64,000 nucleotides of DNA from an uncultured Planctomycetota bacterium (GCA_900696465.1 CAADGE010000017.1:1-64000), one strand, 5' to 3'. Counted from the stretch's first letter, positions 35,991 through 44,376 are shown. Translations and numbers: made by a program. The notes: generated from the sequence alone by a model not told the origin.

Positions 35991-37547
35991 ATGCCTAGGG
36001 CATTTCACGGAATCGGTCCGCTCGGATGTAGAGCGCTGCTTCCGCCTCCACAAGCTGCCGCTCTGCGAACCCTTGAGACCTTCGATCTTCGCGAAAAACG
36101 AAAACTCGCTGAGTCGAGATTGAAGTGGACACCGGAGATGACGGCTTTTGTTGAGCGTGAAACAAAGCGCTTCTTTTCGCTTTGTTATCTAGCACCACAA
36201 ATATCTCATAGTCCCTGCTACAGCGTTGACGAATTCTGGCACATCTTACTCGAAGATGCCGAGGTCTATCGTAGCCTGTGTGAGCCTCTTGGCGGCGGTA
36301 TTGCCCACATTCCAAATACAGAATCAGAATCACATCCTGAAGAGGCTGGCGGAAGCCAAACCGTCGCAGAATATCGACGCGTATTCGGTCGTGTGCCTCG
36401 ACTATGGTTCTTAGATCATGTTGTGCGCAACGAAGAGCCCGTTTTTAGCACGCCTTCTTTTGTGATTAAACTAACGCACACCTGTAATATAGACTGCACG
36501 TACTGTTACATGTTCCAATCGCCGGGTGCGAAATACAAGCAGCTTCCAGCAATGATGAAATACGAAACAGCGACAGATGCCATTAGCAGAATTGTCGAGT
36601 TCTCGAAACACAACGGGATACTTCGCCCGTTCATTGTGTTGCATGGCGGCGAACCGCTATTGGTTGGGTACGATTTCGTTCGAAGGCTTCTACTATTCTC
36701 AAGAGACTTTTGTGAACAATGTGGAATCGAGCCGCGTTTCTCCGTTCAGACAAACGGGGCGCTGCTTGATGAAGAATGGGTGGCGATTTTTTCGCAGTAC
36801 AATGTTTCCGTCGGCGTAAGTCTTGACGGCCCTGCTTCCGTGAATGACGCGCACCGGATCGATCACAAAGGGTTGGGAACATATGATCGAGTCTTGGCGG
36901 CGATGTCCAAGTCAGGAATTCCGATCAGCCAACTTGGCGTGATTGCTGTGGTGAAACCGCAAGCCGACGGTGCGGAAGTACTTCAGCATCTATGTAATTT
37001 GGGCTTCAAGAGTATCTCGTTCTTGCTTAGCGATGCGTCACATGATGCTTCGCCGGCACCAGACTTTGATGGTTGCAGCCGCTATCTCAAGTCCGCATTC
37101 GATTTGTTCTGGCGATCAGACGATGCAGCTCTCAAAGTTGATCCCTTTGAAGGCATGATAAAGCTCCTCATTGGCGGCGTTGCAGATGCTGATGGACTCG
37201 GCCTCGGCTCCGTTGCCCACGTCATTATTGAGTCCGACGGCGGAATCGCTCCGCTAGATTCACTTCGCGTTTGTGGCGCCGACGTGTATCGGTCGAAAGG
37301 AAACGTCAGCACAGACGCGATTGGCGAGCTATTTACAGATCCTCTATACATGAGCGGGCTTTGGAAAGACGCTTTGCTCAGCAGGGAATGCCTTGAATGC
37401 CCGGTGGGCGGCGTTTGCGGAGGCGGGTATATTGCGCATCGCTACAGCCGTGCCAAAGGATTTCGCAACCCGTCCGTGTATTGCCGCGTTCTCCTTGACC
37501 TTATTCAGCATATTCAGTCTTCAGTTGAAGCGAGCCACGCCAACTAA
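35991..37547 (+). CDS. Radical SAM/SPASM peptide maturase with an N-terminal VDxFWH domain
   Basis: A 518-aa enzyme. Residues 60-140 carry VDEFWHILLEDAEVYRSLC and IAHIPN, then VAEYRRVFG, resembling the VDxxWH...Y..C...HxP pattern of small glycine-rich-domain proteins. The radical SAM core starts with LTHTCNIDCTYCYMF (C165, C169, C172) and has HGGEPLL and QTNGALLDEEW. The C-terminal SPASM region ends CLECPVGGVCGGGYIAHRYSRAKGFRNPSVYC, like FxsB/Xye-type maturases. In those families such enzymes crosslink residues in a short precursor, so the peptide just upstream is the likely substrate. The start is uncertain (ATG 35991 or GTG 35982). GC content is visibly lower than in flanking genes, suggesting separate acquisition. 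No protease or transporter adjoins. Confidence 0.88.
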   Translation: MPRAFHGIGPLGCRALLPPPQAAALRTLETFDLREKRKLAESRLKWTPEMTAFVERETKRFFSLCYLAPQISHSPCYSVDEFWHILLEDAEVYRSLCEPLGGGIAHIPNTESESHPEEAGGSQTVAEYRRVFGRVPRLWFLDHVVRNEEPVFSTPSFVIKLTHTCNIDCTYCYMFQSPGAKYKQLPAMMKYETATDAISRIVEFSKHNGILRPFIVLHGGEPLLVGYDFVRRLLLFSRDFCEQCGIEPRFSVQTNGALLDEEWVAIFSQYNVSVGVSLDGPASVNDAHRIDHKGLGTYDRVLAAMSKSGIPISQLGVIAVVKPQADGAEVLQHLCNLGFKSISFLLSDASHDASPAPDFDGCSRYLKSAFDLFWRSDDAALKVDPFEGMIKLLIGGVADADGLGLGSVAHVIIESDGGIAPLDSLRVCGADVYRSKGNVSTDAIGELFTDPLYMSGLWKDALLSRECLECPVGGVCGGGYIAHRYSRAKGFRNPSVYCRVLLDLIQHIQSSVEASHAN

Positions 37548-37574
37548 ATATGATACCGGCAGGCAACTGCTGTG

Positions 37575-37610
37575 CAGGCTCCGGCCGTCCTTCCGGGCAG
37601 CCGGAGCCTG
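37575..37610 (+). terminator. Hairpin terminator after the RiPP pair
   Basis: Perfect 11-bp arms CAGGCTCCGGC (37575-37585) and GCCGGAGCCTG (37600-37610) enclose a 14-nt loop, 28 nt after the maturase stop. The following AATCGTTTATT is only partly T-rich. It may serve both the maturase and the convergent DUF1580 gene. Confidence 0.65.
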
Positions 37611-37635
37611 AATCGTTTATTGACGGAGCGCGGCA

Positions 37636-37977
37636 CTATCGCGCAGCGGAATCGTGTGGGTGTCGGTCAAGGCCCAGCGCCATTGCGACCGCTGCATTCG
37701 CCTGTTCAATTCGCCGTTGCCGCCCGCGACTGACAGGATTAACGAGTTGCGGGGACGATTCAGGCCCGGCTAGCCGCTCCGAGAATCGTTGAATCGCCTC
37801 CCGACTCGTGTACGTCGTGCCGCCGATCTTTACGGTTTCAAGCCGCACACCCCTCACGCCGCGAAGCGTCCAGCGATAGACGGCGCTGATATGCAGCCGC
37901 TTGCCGTTCGGCCGCGGCGGCAAGCACCGCGGCACGTCGCGCAGGGGAATCAGGTTTTCAACGCCCGTATCAATCAT
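37636..37977 (-). CDS. DUF1580 domain-containing protein
   Basis: A 113-aa protein. The segment LIPLRDVPRCLPPRPNGKRLHISAVYRWTLRGVRGVRLETVKIGGTTYTSREAIQRFSERL matches DUF1580, a family I know from planctomycetes such as Rhodopirellula. The pattern (LPPR, HISAVYRW, GVRGVRLE, TSREAIQRF) is that of a MerR/excisionase-like winged helix, so it is plausibly a small DNA-binding protein, perhaps directing excision or transfer. It overlaps the upstream small membrane gene by 8 nt. Confidence 0.85.
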   Translation of the reverse strand: MIDTGVENLIPLRDVPRCLPPRPNGKRLHISAVYRWTLRGVRGVRLETVKIGGTTYTSREAIQRFSERLAGPESSPQLVNPVSRGRQRRIEQANAAVAMALGLDRHPHDSAAR

Positions 37978-38209
37978 GGTCTTGCCGTTGCGAGCGTGGT
38001 GCCACGTTGAGTGATGAGGCGCACACCTCAGCGATGTGCCCGGCAGTCGCGTCGCAGCGCTCCCGCTGTAGATAGCTTGCGACGACGCGCACGACAGCGC
38101 CGATCATGCGAAGAACGAGCCGAATCGCCGGATAGATGCCGTGACGGACGAAGCAGTAGAGCATCCACAACGTCATCACGAACGCGAGGCAATCAATGAC
38201 CGTGTTCAT
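37970..38209 (-). CDS. Small membrane protein of unknown function
   Basis: A 79-aa protein with one long hydrophobic stretch (VIDCLAFVMTLWMLYCFVRHGIYPAIRLVLRMIGAVVRVVASYL) followed by a polar tail. The ATG at 38209 has GGTGG eight bases upstream; a GTG at 38221 is also in frame. It is coupled to the DUF1580 gene by overlap. No family is recognised. Confidence 0.6.
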   Translation of the reverse strand: MNTVIDCLAFVMTLWMLYCFVRHGIYPAIRLVLRMIGAVVRVVASYLQRERCDATAGHIAEVCASSLNVAPRSQRQDHD

Positions 38210-38268
38210 GTTCTTTTCCACCGGATAAGCTCGCCGAAATTACCAGACAGTTTGAGCCGCGACAATGC

Positions 38269-39279
38269 TCAGGAAGCTTCGCAGCGGGCTTTGAGCCGTT
38301 CGTAGGCGGATTGCAGAGTGACCGTCAGCTGGGTCGCAAGTGCCTGAAATTCCTTCGGCACCTGCCCGAATCGATCGGGGTGACACTCGGATATCTTGCG
38401 GCGATAGGCAGCCTTGATGTCGCTCAGAGAAGCGTCGTGCGAGACGCCCAACGTCTCCCAAGGATCATCGAGCGCGAGTCCCAACTCCTTCGCGATCGAC
38501 GGCCAGGCAGATTCCGCCACTTCGAAGGCTAAGGCGCTCTCGCGAATGATCGACAACTCGGCCGCTGTTACGGCACCGTCACTCTTGGCGATCTTTGCCA
38601 GAAGCCCGAGCAGATCGTTGGCTGTCAGCACGAAAAACCGGAACCAAACGCGCTTTGCCAAAGACCTCACGTCGCCCCCTCGCGATCTTTTCATCGCATC
38701 GCGAAAGGCGATGACTTCCGTTGTAGTCAACTCAAATTCACGGATAAACAACTCTTTAAGCTGCCTAATTTTTTCTGGCACCGCGCTCCCTTCCGCGCGC
38801 ACCACGATCATGCCGAGTTCGATCAAGGGCGCCGCGTAGTCCACCTTGTCCCAAGGCCTTGGCGATGGCAAAGGAATCTTCCACGTGTAGCGACCCAGAG
38901 AGTTCCCATCGCGGATTACCGCAACGCTAAGGGTGTATTCGCCGGCTCTTGGATAACTTAGTGCTGAAAACGGCAAATACATTAGGCACTCGTCTCCGAG
39001 GAAAGGGCGTCCGAGCCGGAATTCGCCATTTTCATCCGCGAAATTGCTAATCGCGTTCACTGCGACTCCGCGCGACGAGTTCAATCTCACCCAGGCCTGA
39101 TTGCCGTCGCCTACGGCGTGCGGCATCGTCACGCAAAGGCATCGCCCGCATTCGTCATCTTCATATCGCAAGAAAAGTTCAACCTCAGGACTTGCTGCTT
39201 CATTGCCGAGTTTTCCCGCCAGCCAGTCGTCAGCCCTGCGGCATAACCAGTCCATCGCCATTTCAGCTATTCTGTCCAT
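38269..39279 (-). CDS. TerB-like/J-domain protein, DjlA-like layout
   Basis: A 336-aa protein. Residues 20-140 form an unrecognised beta-rich domain (VELFLRYEDDECGRCLCVTMP, GEYTLSVAVIRDGNSLGRYTWKIPLP). Residues 150-265 resemble a TerB-like helical domain (LIELGMIVVRAEGSAVPEKIRQLKELF, LLGLLAKIAKSDGAVTAAELSIIRE). The C-terminal 65 residues are a J-domain, WETLGVSHDASLSDIKAAYRRKISECHPDRF, with the HPD motif that stimulates Hsp70 ATPase. TerB plus J is the DjlA arrangement, though DjlA has a membrane anchor instead of the N-terminal domain here. ATG at 39279 is preceded by GGAG. Role in the element is unknown. Confidence 0.82.
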   Translation of the reverse strand: MDRIAEMAMDWLCRRADDWLAGKLGNEAASPEVELFLRYEDDECGRCLCVTMPHAVGDGNQAWVRLNSSRGVAVNAISNFADENGEFRLGRPFLGDECLMYLPFSALSYPRAGEYTLSVAVIRDGNSLGRYTWKIPLPSPRPWDKVDYAAPLIELGMIVVRAEGSAVPEKIRQLKELFIREFELTTTEVIAFRDAMKRSRGGDVRSLAKRVWFRFFVLTANDLLGLLAKIAKSDGAVTAAELSIIRESALAFEVAESAWPSIAKELGLALDDPWETLGVSHDASLSDIKAAYRRKISECHPDRFGQVPKEFQALATQLTVTLQSAYERLKARCEAS

Positions 39280-39401
39280 CACACAACTCCAGAGTTTTGA
39301 CCGCTAGCGCTACGCCAATTCCGATCCACGCTCTTACGAAAGCTGATTACGACAAGTAACCGAGCAGCGCAATTTACGAACAAAACCGTTGCTATTCGCG
39401 A

Positions 39402-39689
39402 CTACTCCCTTTCCGGTTCCCGCGGCTCCGGTTCGTGAACGGCTGCTTCGCGCTCCGCCTGCTTGAGACGCTCACCGAGGATCGACGGCTTTTCGTCGGG
39501 GTCGCGCGTTTCTCCCAGTCGCTCTTGCATTACCTCGCCGGGCGTGCGATTTCCCCACATGCCCACATCGGGCTGTTGAGCGACGTTTGATTCCGGATAT
39601 AGCGCGGCGCGGAGTTCCCTCCAGCCGGTACGAATCCATGCGGAAAATGAACCCGCACCGATTTTCGGACTAGGTTCTTTACTAGCCAT
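39402..39689 (-). CDS. Small hydrophilic protein of unknown function
   Basis: A 95-aa charged protein (MASKEPSPKIGAGSFSAWIR... ending EPEPREPERE). The ATG at 39689 has AGAGG upstream; the frame is open further but would overlap the next gene. It contains a GMWGNRTPGEVMQERLGE segment and an acidic/proline-rich tail. No family is recognised. It lies 25 nt after a membrane protein gene and is likely part of the coupling-protein gene set. Confidence 0.6.
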   Translation of the reverse strand: MASKEPSPKIGAGSFSAWIRTGWRELRAALYPESNVAQQPDVGMWGNRTPGEVMQERLGETRDPDEKPSILGERLKQAEREAAVHEPEPREPERE

Positions 39690-39714
39690 GAGATTTCCTC
39701 TCTTCGATTGCAGA

Positions 39715-40305
39715 TCAATCCCCGCGCATGTCGCGGAACCGTTCCGCAACGCCGCGCTGTTCCAGATAGGCGTCGTGCATGTCGGAGACACGCCGCCGTT
39801 CGTATTCGGCCGCCAGGCCGTTCGATATCAGCAGACCGGCGGCTGCAATCATCAGGTAGCCGCCCAGGGGAGGGCTGAATTCAAGCATCACACCTCCGAC
39901 GGCGAACGTCAGGAACGGTTCGACGATTTGCTTGGCCTTCACTTCATCCATGCGTCGGAACCGCCGTAACAACCCGGGACAGCCGCTGTACCGTGTGTGA
40001 GGCTGCGGCAGGCCGCGCTTCCGCCGGAGCTGCAACCGCGCCCGAATGACAACGCAGGCAAGGCAATACGCTCCTGCGTAGATGAGCATCGGTGTCGCAT
40101 CGTGATGCGGCTCGCACATCACCGGCCAGAAGAAGATCAGCAGCAGCGCCGCGCCGGCCTGTAGGCCGAGATATCGCTCGCCGAAGGAACCGGGCTCGTG
40201 CAGAAAAACAACAACTGAGGACTCGAATGCCCTTGCGACAAATGCGACGCCGCCGAGGAATCTGCGGAGTCCGTCGAATGGTCCTGCTGACTGGTTGTCG
40301 TGCAT
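39715..40305 (-). CDS. Membrane protein next to the coupling ATPase
   Basis: A 196-aa protein with hydrophobic segments near 47-61, 70-90 and 130-165 (LGLQAGAALLLIFFWPVM, MLIYAGAYCLACVVIRARL, FLTFAVGGVMLEFSPPLGGYLMIAAAGLLIS), separated by a basic loop. No family is recognised. It follows the T4CP gene by 15 nt on the same strand, which suggests a role beside it at the membrane. Confidence 0.65.
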   Translation of the reverse strand: MHDNQSAGPFDGLRRFLGGVAFVARAFESSVVVFLHEPGSFGERYLGLQAGAALLLIFFWPVMCEPHHDATPMLIYAGAYCLACVVIRARLQLRRKRGLPQPHTRYSGCPGLLRRFRRMDEVKAKQIVEPFLTFAVGGVMLEFSPPLGGYLMIAAAGLLISNGLAAEYERRRVSDMHDAYLEQRGVAERFRDMRGD

Positions 40306-40320
40306 GACGATGCCCTCTGC

Positions 40321-41826
40321 CTATGGCCTCTGCCTGAATGCCGTCTTGAGCCAGGTGCGGCCCGACACGGCGAACGTGCGGCCGTTCTGAAACACGATGC
40401 CGTCCACGATCCAGCCGTTCGCGGGACCGCCCGTGCGAAGCCGCGTGAACTCCCGCGGCTGTACTTCGAACTCGAAAGTCTCGGAGAAACCTGCGGAGGT
40501 GGAGCCGCCGCCATCCAGCCAGTCAAGGCCGACGGCCGCCGCCCAGCGTTGATCGTTGTCGAATGAGCTGTTGCCGCTGGCCATGAATTGGCGCGAGCGG
40601 CCGATGAGCGAGGCAGCCCACTCGTTCGTCACCGGGTCGCCGTTCGCATGAAAGATCTTTGTATTGAGATTGGCGAAGAGCGAGTCTGCTTCCGCGCGAC
40701 CCTTGTCGCCGCCGCCGAGCGCGGCATACACGTTACTGACGTTTTGTGTCAGATAGACCGTGGCCACGCGCGCGGCGCGACACGTCGTCTGAAACTGCAT
40801 GTCGTAGGACGTGATGAAATGCTGCGCCTCGTCGGCCCACAAGAAGACAGGGCGCGGACTCTCTGTGACGTTGCGTCGCTCGATACTCCGCTGGAAGCAA
40901 TACTTCCACAGAACCTGCGCGAACTGACCGACCTCCCCGAATTCCTTCACGGGCAGGTCGATGAGGATGATCTTGCCGTTCTCGACGGCCTGCGGCGTAA
41001 TCGTCGTGTCCGTGCAGAATAGCTCGCGCAGCACGCCCCGATTTAGCATGTCGGCCCAGCCCATCCAAGTCGCTTGAATTACAGACCTCGTGCGCTCCGC
41101 CAAGCGAGGCCATTCAAGCAGGAAGAAGTCGCACACAACGCCGAAGTCGTGCAGCTGCCGCGCACTCTTTGGCTTCTGATCCGCTGCCTTTAGGCACTGA
41201 AAGCAGAACGAACCGTCCTGAAACGTCCGATCCGAGACCTGCCCTGGCGACTGCGGCGAAGTGAGCACGACTCGTACAAGTTCAGGAACTGAGATGGAGT
41301 CGGTTGCGAGCGACACAAGATCGGTTGCGTTGCGCATGAGCTTCAACGCGCCCTGCTTCCAGAATTGCCCGTCCTCCCGGCCGCCACCGCTGCCGGTGTT
41401 TCGCTCCCGAATTTCCATGACCGTCGAGAACAAATTGACGATATTTTCGGTGAGTCCTCCGCCCATTCCGGCACGGTTCAATTCCGCATCCAGAAAATTC
41501 AGCCGCATTTTCGCGGCGGCGTCCACAATCACCAGATCGCCGCTTCTATTAGTTGCGCGGCAATAGGACTCCCAAAGTGCCCGCTCGTCGGACTTGGCCG
41601 TAAGCACGAGTCCGCCAAAGCCGATATTGAGCATCGCAATTGCAATCGTTCGCCCACTGCCGCTTGACTTACCGGAGCCGGTTGCGCCGCAGGCAAAAAC
41701 CCCCTCGGACGCATTGCCTAACGTCCAGGGGTCTTCCCGCGACCAGCGCAGGATTTCGTCCGTCAACTCCCATCTCTTTGGCCGAGCTGGCGGGACCGAC
41801 CTTGGTCGAAATAGTCGCCCGAGCAT
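40321..41826 (-). CDS. Type IV coupling protein (TraD/TraG-like, TraM-recognition domain)
   Basis: A 501-aa conjugative coupling ATPase that would feed the relaxase-DNA complex to a transfer channel. Walker A GATGSGKSS is at 47-55 and Walker B PVFLWADEAQHF in the C-terminal half, followed by the FQTTCRAARVATVYLTQNVSNVYAALGG stretch and ANLNTKIFHANGDPVTNEWAASLIG, typical of the TraM-recognition/TraD-like branch. There is no long N-terminal membrane anchor, so it may rely on the neighbouring small membrane proteins. ATG at 41826 shares one base with the preceding stop (TGATG), with GGAGG upstream. Confidence 0.9.
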   Translation of the reverse strand: MLGRLFRPRSVPPARPKRWELTDEILRWSREDPWTLGNASEGVFACGATGSGKSSGSGRTIAIAMLNIGFGGLVLTAKSDERALWESYCRATNRSGDLVIVDAAAKMRLNFLDAELNRAGMGGGLTENIVNLFSTVMEIRERNTGSGGGREDGQFWKQGALKLMRNATDLVSLATDSISVPELVRVVLTSPQSPGQVSDRTFQDGSFCFQCLKAADQKPKSARQLHDFGVVCDFFLLEWPRLAERTRSVIQATWMGWADMLNRGVLRELFCTDTTITPQAVENGKIILIDLPVKEFGEVGQFAQVLWKYCFQRSIERRNVTESPRPVFLWADEAQHFITSYDMQFQTTCRAARVATVYLTQNVSNVYAALGGGDKGRAEADSLFANLNTKIFHANGDPVTNEWAASLIGRSRQFMASGNSSFDNDQRWAAAVGLDWLDGGGSTSAGFSETFEFEVQPREFTRLRTGGPANGWIVDGIVFQNGRTFAVSGRTWLKTAFRQRP

Positions 41827-42206
41827 CACGCCGCCTCCTTCTGATCGTCGTCGTCGGAATCAGACGGTGACGCTTCGCCGCGCTTGGCGGCCAGGGATTG
41901 CTCAAACTCCGCTTCCTCCCACATGGTCCGTCGCTTGCGCTCGTTCATGGCGCCCTTCGCAGCGCCGATCGCACCGAGGATGTAGCCGATGTCGTCAAGC
42001 CATCCGATGCCGGGCACGACATCGGGCAGCACATCGACCGGCGAAGGCACCATCAGCAACAGCCCGCAGACGAGCGCCCACTTGGACATTTCCATTCCCA
42101 CCGACCGCAGCTTGGATTGCGGCAGGGACAGGAGCACCGTCGTTGCGACGAAGAACACGGTGCCACAGATCGCAAACACCTTCAGGAAGCTGAAGAACTC
42201 TGACAT
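41826..42206 (-). CDS. DUF1232 (YkvA-like) membrane protein
   Basis: A 126-aa protein with an N-terminal membrane helix, a second hydrophobic stretch, and the DUF1232 signature SPVDVLPDVVPGIGWLDDIGYILGAIGAA, followed by a charged tail. It is coupled to the coupling ATPase by a one-base overlap. DUF1232 proteins have no settled function; here the placement argues for a membrane partner of the T4CP. Confidence 0.85.
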   Translation of the reverse strand: MSEFFSFLKVFAICGTVFFVATTVLLSLPQSKLRSVGMEMSKWALVCGLLLMVPSPVDVLPDVVPGIGWLDDIGYILGAIGAAKGAMNERKRRTMWEEAEFEQSLAAKRGEASPSDSDDDDQKEAA

Positions 42207-42212
42207 GTGTCG

Positions 42213-42482
42213 TCACTCCTTTCCTACAGCGAGGGTCCTTAGTGATACAGATGGACGGCGGCGACTCACGCCGCGTCGTTTCGTTTGACATTTGGAACTT
42301 TTCTTCGCGATTTGTCTCGGTTCGGCAGTACCGCCACTGTCTGGCACGAAGTCTCTCCACTTCGTCTTGCCTGAGAATAGACGATAGGCGACCAAGCCAA
42401 TTGCGTAGTACTGAAAACCCACTACCGCCGCGGCACATATAGTCCAATGACCGAGCATCATGAGACCTTTTCCGACTTTCAT
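42213..42482 (-). CDS. Small membrane protein, tandem paralogue A
   Basis: An 89-aa protein: MKVGKGLMMLGHWTICAAAVVGFQYYAIGLVAYRLF, then a basic tail. The N-terminus lines up with the next upstream gene (MKGLKQLGEWTLCATVVVACQYAVIGWLGYEAIR): shared K-GL--LG-WT-CA--VV--QY--IG. The two are thus a tandem duplicate pair of one-helix proteins with positively charged tails. Function unknown. Confidence 0.65.
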   Translation of the reverse strand: MKVGKGLMMLGHWTICAAAVVGFQYYAIGLVAYRLFSGKTKWRDFVPDSGGTAEPRQIAKKSSKCQTKRRGVSRRRPSVSLRTLAVGKE

Positions 42483-42572
42483 CTTTCAACCTGCTTTCAT
42501 TTCGCTCGGCAGCAACAGAAACTCCTACACGACCAAGTCGACCGGGCTCAGTGCCACCGACGTATTGAGTAT

Positions 42573-42824
42573 TCAGGACCTGACCAAGCCAGATGACGCC
42601 AATCTCGCACTGGTCCGCGGCCGCCCGCGCTTCCGTGCTTTGCTCTTCGAGCGGCGATGGCTAGGCTCGATCGTCGTCGAGGAGGACGACTTCTTTCGTG
42701 GCCTAACCACCGCACGAATTGCCTCGTACCCGAGCCATCCGATAACGGCGTACTGACATGCAACGACAACTGTCGCACACAGTGTCCATTCTCCAAGTTG
42801 CTTGAGACCCTTCATCACACTCAT
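42573..42824 (-). CDS. Small membrane protein, tandem paralogue B
   Basis: An 83-aa protein related to the gene at 42213-42482, with one hydrophobic segment (residues 13-35) and a strongly basic tail (RPRKKSSSSTTIEP, RRSKSKARKRGRPR). The start overlaps the parB stop by 4 nt (ATGA), so it is translated together with ParB. Function unknown. Confidence 0.65.
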   Translation of the reverse strand: MSVMKGLKQLGEWTLCATVVVACQYAVIGWLGYEAIRAVVRPRKKSSSSTTIEPSHRRSKSKARKRGRPRTSARLASSGLVRS

Positions 42825-43687
42825 ACATCACCGCCTTTCACCTTGCGTAAGCCGACCGCGGACTCAGCGCTCTTGAGCAAAGCGCCCAAGTCTTTCACAG
42901 CTGCACCAGTCACACTGACGTGTCTGATTCGATTGACCAGGTCCTCTAACCACATGATGAGCGTTTCCACGCAAAGGCCGGGACCCACAATGGTGATTGC
43001 GCGGCCTTCGCCCAAGGGCACGGTCACGCGCTGCCGGGCCGGTCGAATCGAACGTCGCGGTCGCGACGGCTGATGATTCCGGCGCTTGATCGACTTGACG
43101 CGCTTGACGAGTCGGTCGCGCGGCAACCGGCCGGCGAGCACTTCGTCGATGAGGCGCTGACGTTCATCGGCGCTGGGGACGCCTGCGATAGCCGTAGCGC
43201 TGCTGATCGGAATCCGGCCGGCATCAACCAGGTCTTGCACCGCCTTTGGGAGTACAAGCAGCGTGAGCAGCCGCGAAATTGTGGCTTCCGATCCCATTCC
43301 GAGCTTTTGCGACACGTGAGCAGCCGACCATCCTGATTTCTGCATCAGGTCTTCAATCGCGCGGGCACGTTCACTGAACTTCAGGTCCGAGCGCATGCAG
43401 TTTTCAGAAAGCTGAAGAATCAGAATCTCTGCCGGCGTCGGAACGTGATCGAGGATGATCATCGGCACCGCGTCTCTTCCGGCGCGAGCCGCCGCGTCGA
43501 TTCGCCGATGCCCGATTACCGGAACAATCTTCGGTCCGTCCTCGTACCCGACGCACGGCGACAGGATTCCGTTTTCCGCGATGTTCGCGGCGAGCGCGAC
43601 CTGTTCGGCTTCCAGCAGCCGTTCACGCACGTTTGACCGAACTTCGATGCGGCTGATCGGTATCAGCCGGACTGCTTTGGTTTCCAA
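42821..43687 (-). CDS. ParB/Spo0J-family DNA-binding protein
   Basis: A 288-aa ParB-type protein. The N-terminal nuclease/CTPase-like domain shows ENGILSPCVGYEDG, PVIGHRRIDAAARAG (the GxRR box) and LQLSENCMRSDL, and the helix-turn-helix lies in WSAAHVSQKLGMGSEATISRLLTLLVLPK. No ParA is adjacent, so it is an orphan ParB or a transcription/stability factor. The closest ParA (55.0 kb) has its own small partner. It is coupled to the small membrane gene after it. Confidence 0.88.
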   Translation of the reverse strand: METKAVRLIPISRIEVRSNVRERLLEAEQVALAANIAENGILSPCVGYEDGPKIVPVIGHRRIDAAARAGRDAVPMIILDHVPTPAEILILQLSENCMRSDLKFSERARAIEDLMQKSGWSAAHVSQKLGMGSEATISRLLTLLVLPKAVQDLVDAGRIPISSATAIAGVPSADERQRLIDEVLAGRLPRDRLVKRVKSIKRRNHQPSRPRRSIRPARQRVTVPLGEGRAITIVGPGLCVETLIMWLEDLVNRIRHVSVTGAAVKDLGALLKSAESAVGLRKVKGGDV

Positions 43688-43705
43688 TGTTTGTCTCCGC
43701 GAGCG

Positions 43706-44320
43706 CTAGTCGCACCGACGAAAAACCTGCACGCACTTAAGGCACTGAGCGGCGAGATCAGGCACGGCGCAGCGAATGCTTGTGCCGCAGCCGCAGGTCC
43801 ATTTTTTTGATTTGGACTCTCCCTTTGTCCGCTGATCGCGCGGCGGGAATTCGTCGGTCGGAACCTCGACTCCGTTGCTGCGTAGCAGGTCTTTGAACCG
43901 ACTCGCTGCGGAGAAGCCCGTGATCCCACGGCGTCCAACGATGAGCCCGACCGATTCTGCCTTGCGCCGGAACTCGCCGTTGTGGTGATTGCCTTCGCTG
44001 GGCTTGCCGTGGACATGCTGCCATGCATGCAGGAGTTCGTGGACCAGAACGCCGAGTACCCGCCATTTTGGCAACGACGACACATACTTATGGTTGAGGG
44101 CGATTTCACCCTTGAGGCCAAAACCGTTGTGCCCCGGCCGAAAGTGACCCAGGCAGGATCGCGGAAGGTCGTCAACGCGTAGCACGACCTGCGGGATATC
44201 CAGTTCAAACTGAACGATGAACCGATCCGCCCACTCTTGCAGCCCGGTGATGAGATCTCGGCCGAACCAGTCTTCGCTTCGCTGATGGGTCGCCAGCTCG
44301 TGATAAATGCCGTCGTTCAT
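43706..44320 (-). CDS. SprT-like zinc metallopeptidase
   Basis: A 204-aa protein with the SprT-like core: VLVHELLHAWQHVHG carries the HExxH zinc-binding motif, and a downstream NHHNGEF gives a further histidine. The C-terminus is a zinc ribbon with CGCG and CAVPDLAAQCLKC pairs. SprT/Spartan proteins act on DNA-protein crosslinks, so a role in clearing relaxase or other crosslinked proteins during transfer is possible, though not shown. The promoter region carries the GTACA/TGTAC palindrome. Confidence 0.85.
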   Translation of the reverse strand: MNDGIYHELATHQRSEDWFGRDLITGLQEWADRFIVQFELDIPQVVLRVDDLPRSCLGHFRPGHNGFGLKGEIALNHKYVSSLPKWRVLGVLVHELLHAWQHVHGKPSEGNHHNGEFRRKAESVGLIVGRRGITGFSAASRFKDLLRSNGVEVPTDEFPPRDQRTKGESKSKKWTCGCGTSIRCAVPDLAAQCLKCVQVFRRCD

Positions 44321-44358
44321 CGGAATCGCTCAAAAAAAGGGGGCACGCTCCACCGACA

Positions 44359-44376
44359 GTACAAGTATACTTGTAC
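44359..44376. promoter_or_regulatory. 18-bp palindromic operator before the sprT-parB genes
   Basis: GTACAAGTATACTTGTAC is a perfect palindrome. It lies 39 nt upstream of the SprT-like start on the minus strand. A related GTACA/TGTAC pair stands at 45537-45556 before the integrase, so one regulator may act on both. Confidence 0.6.
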
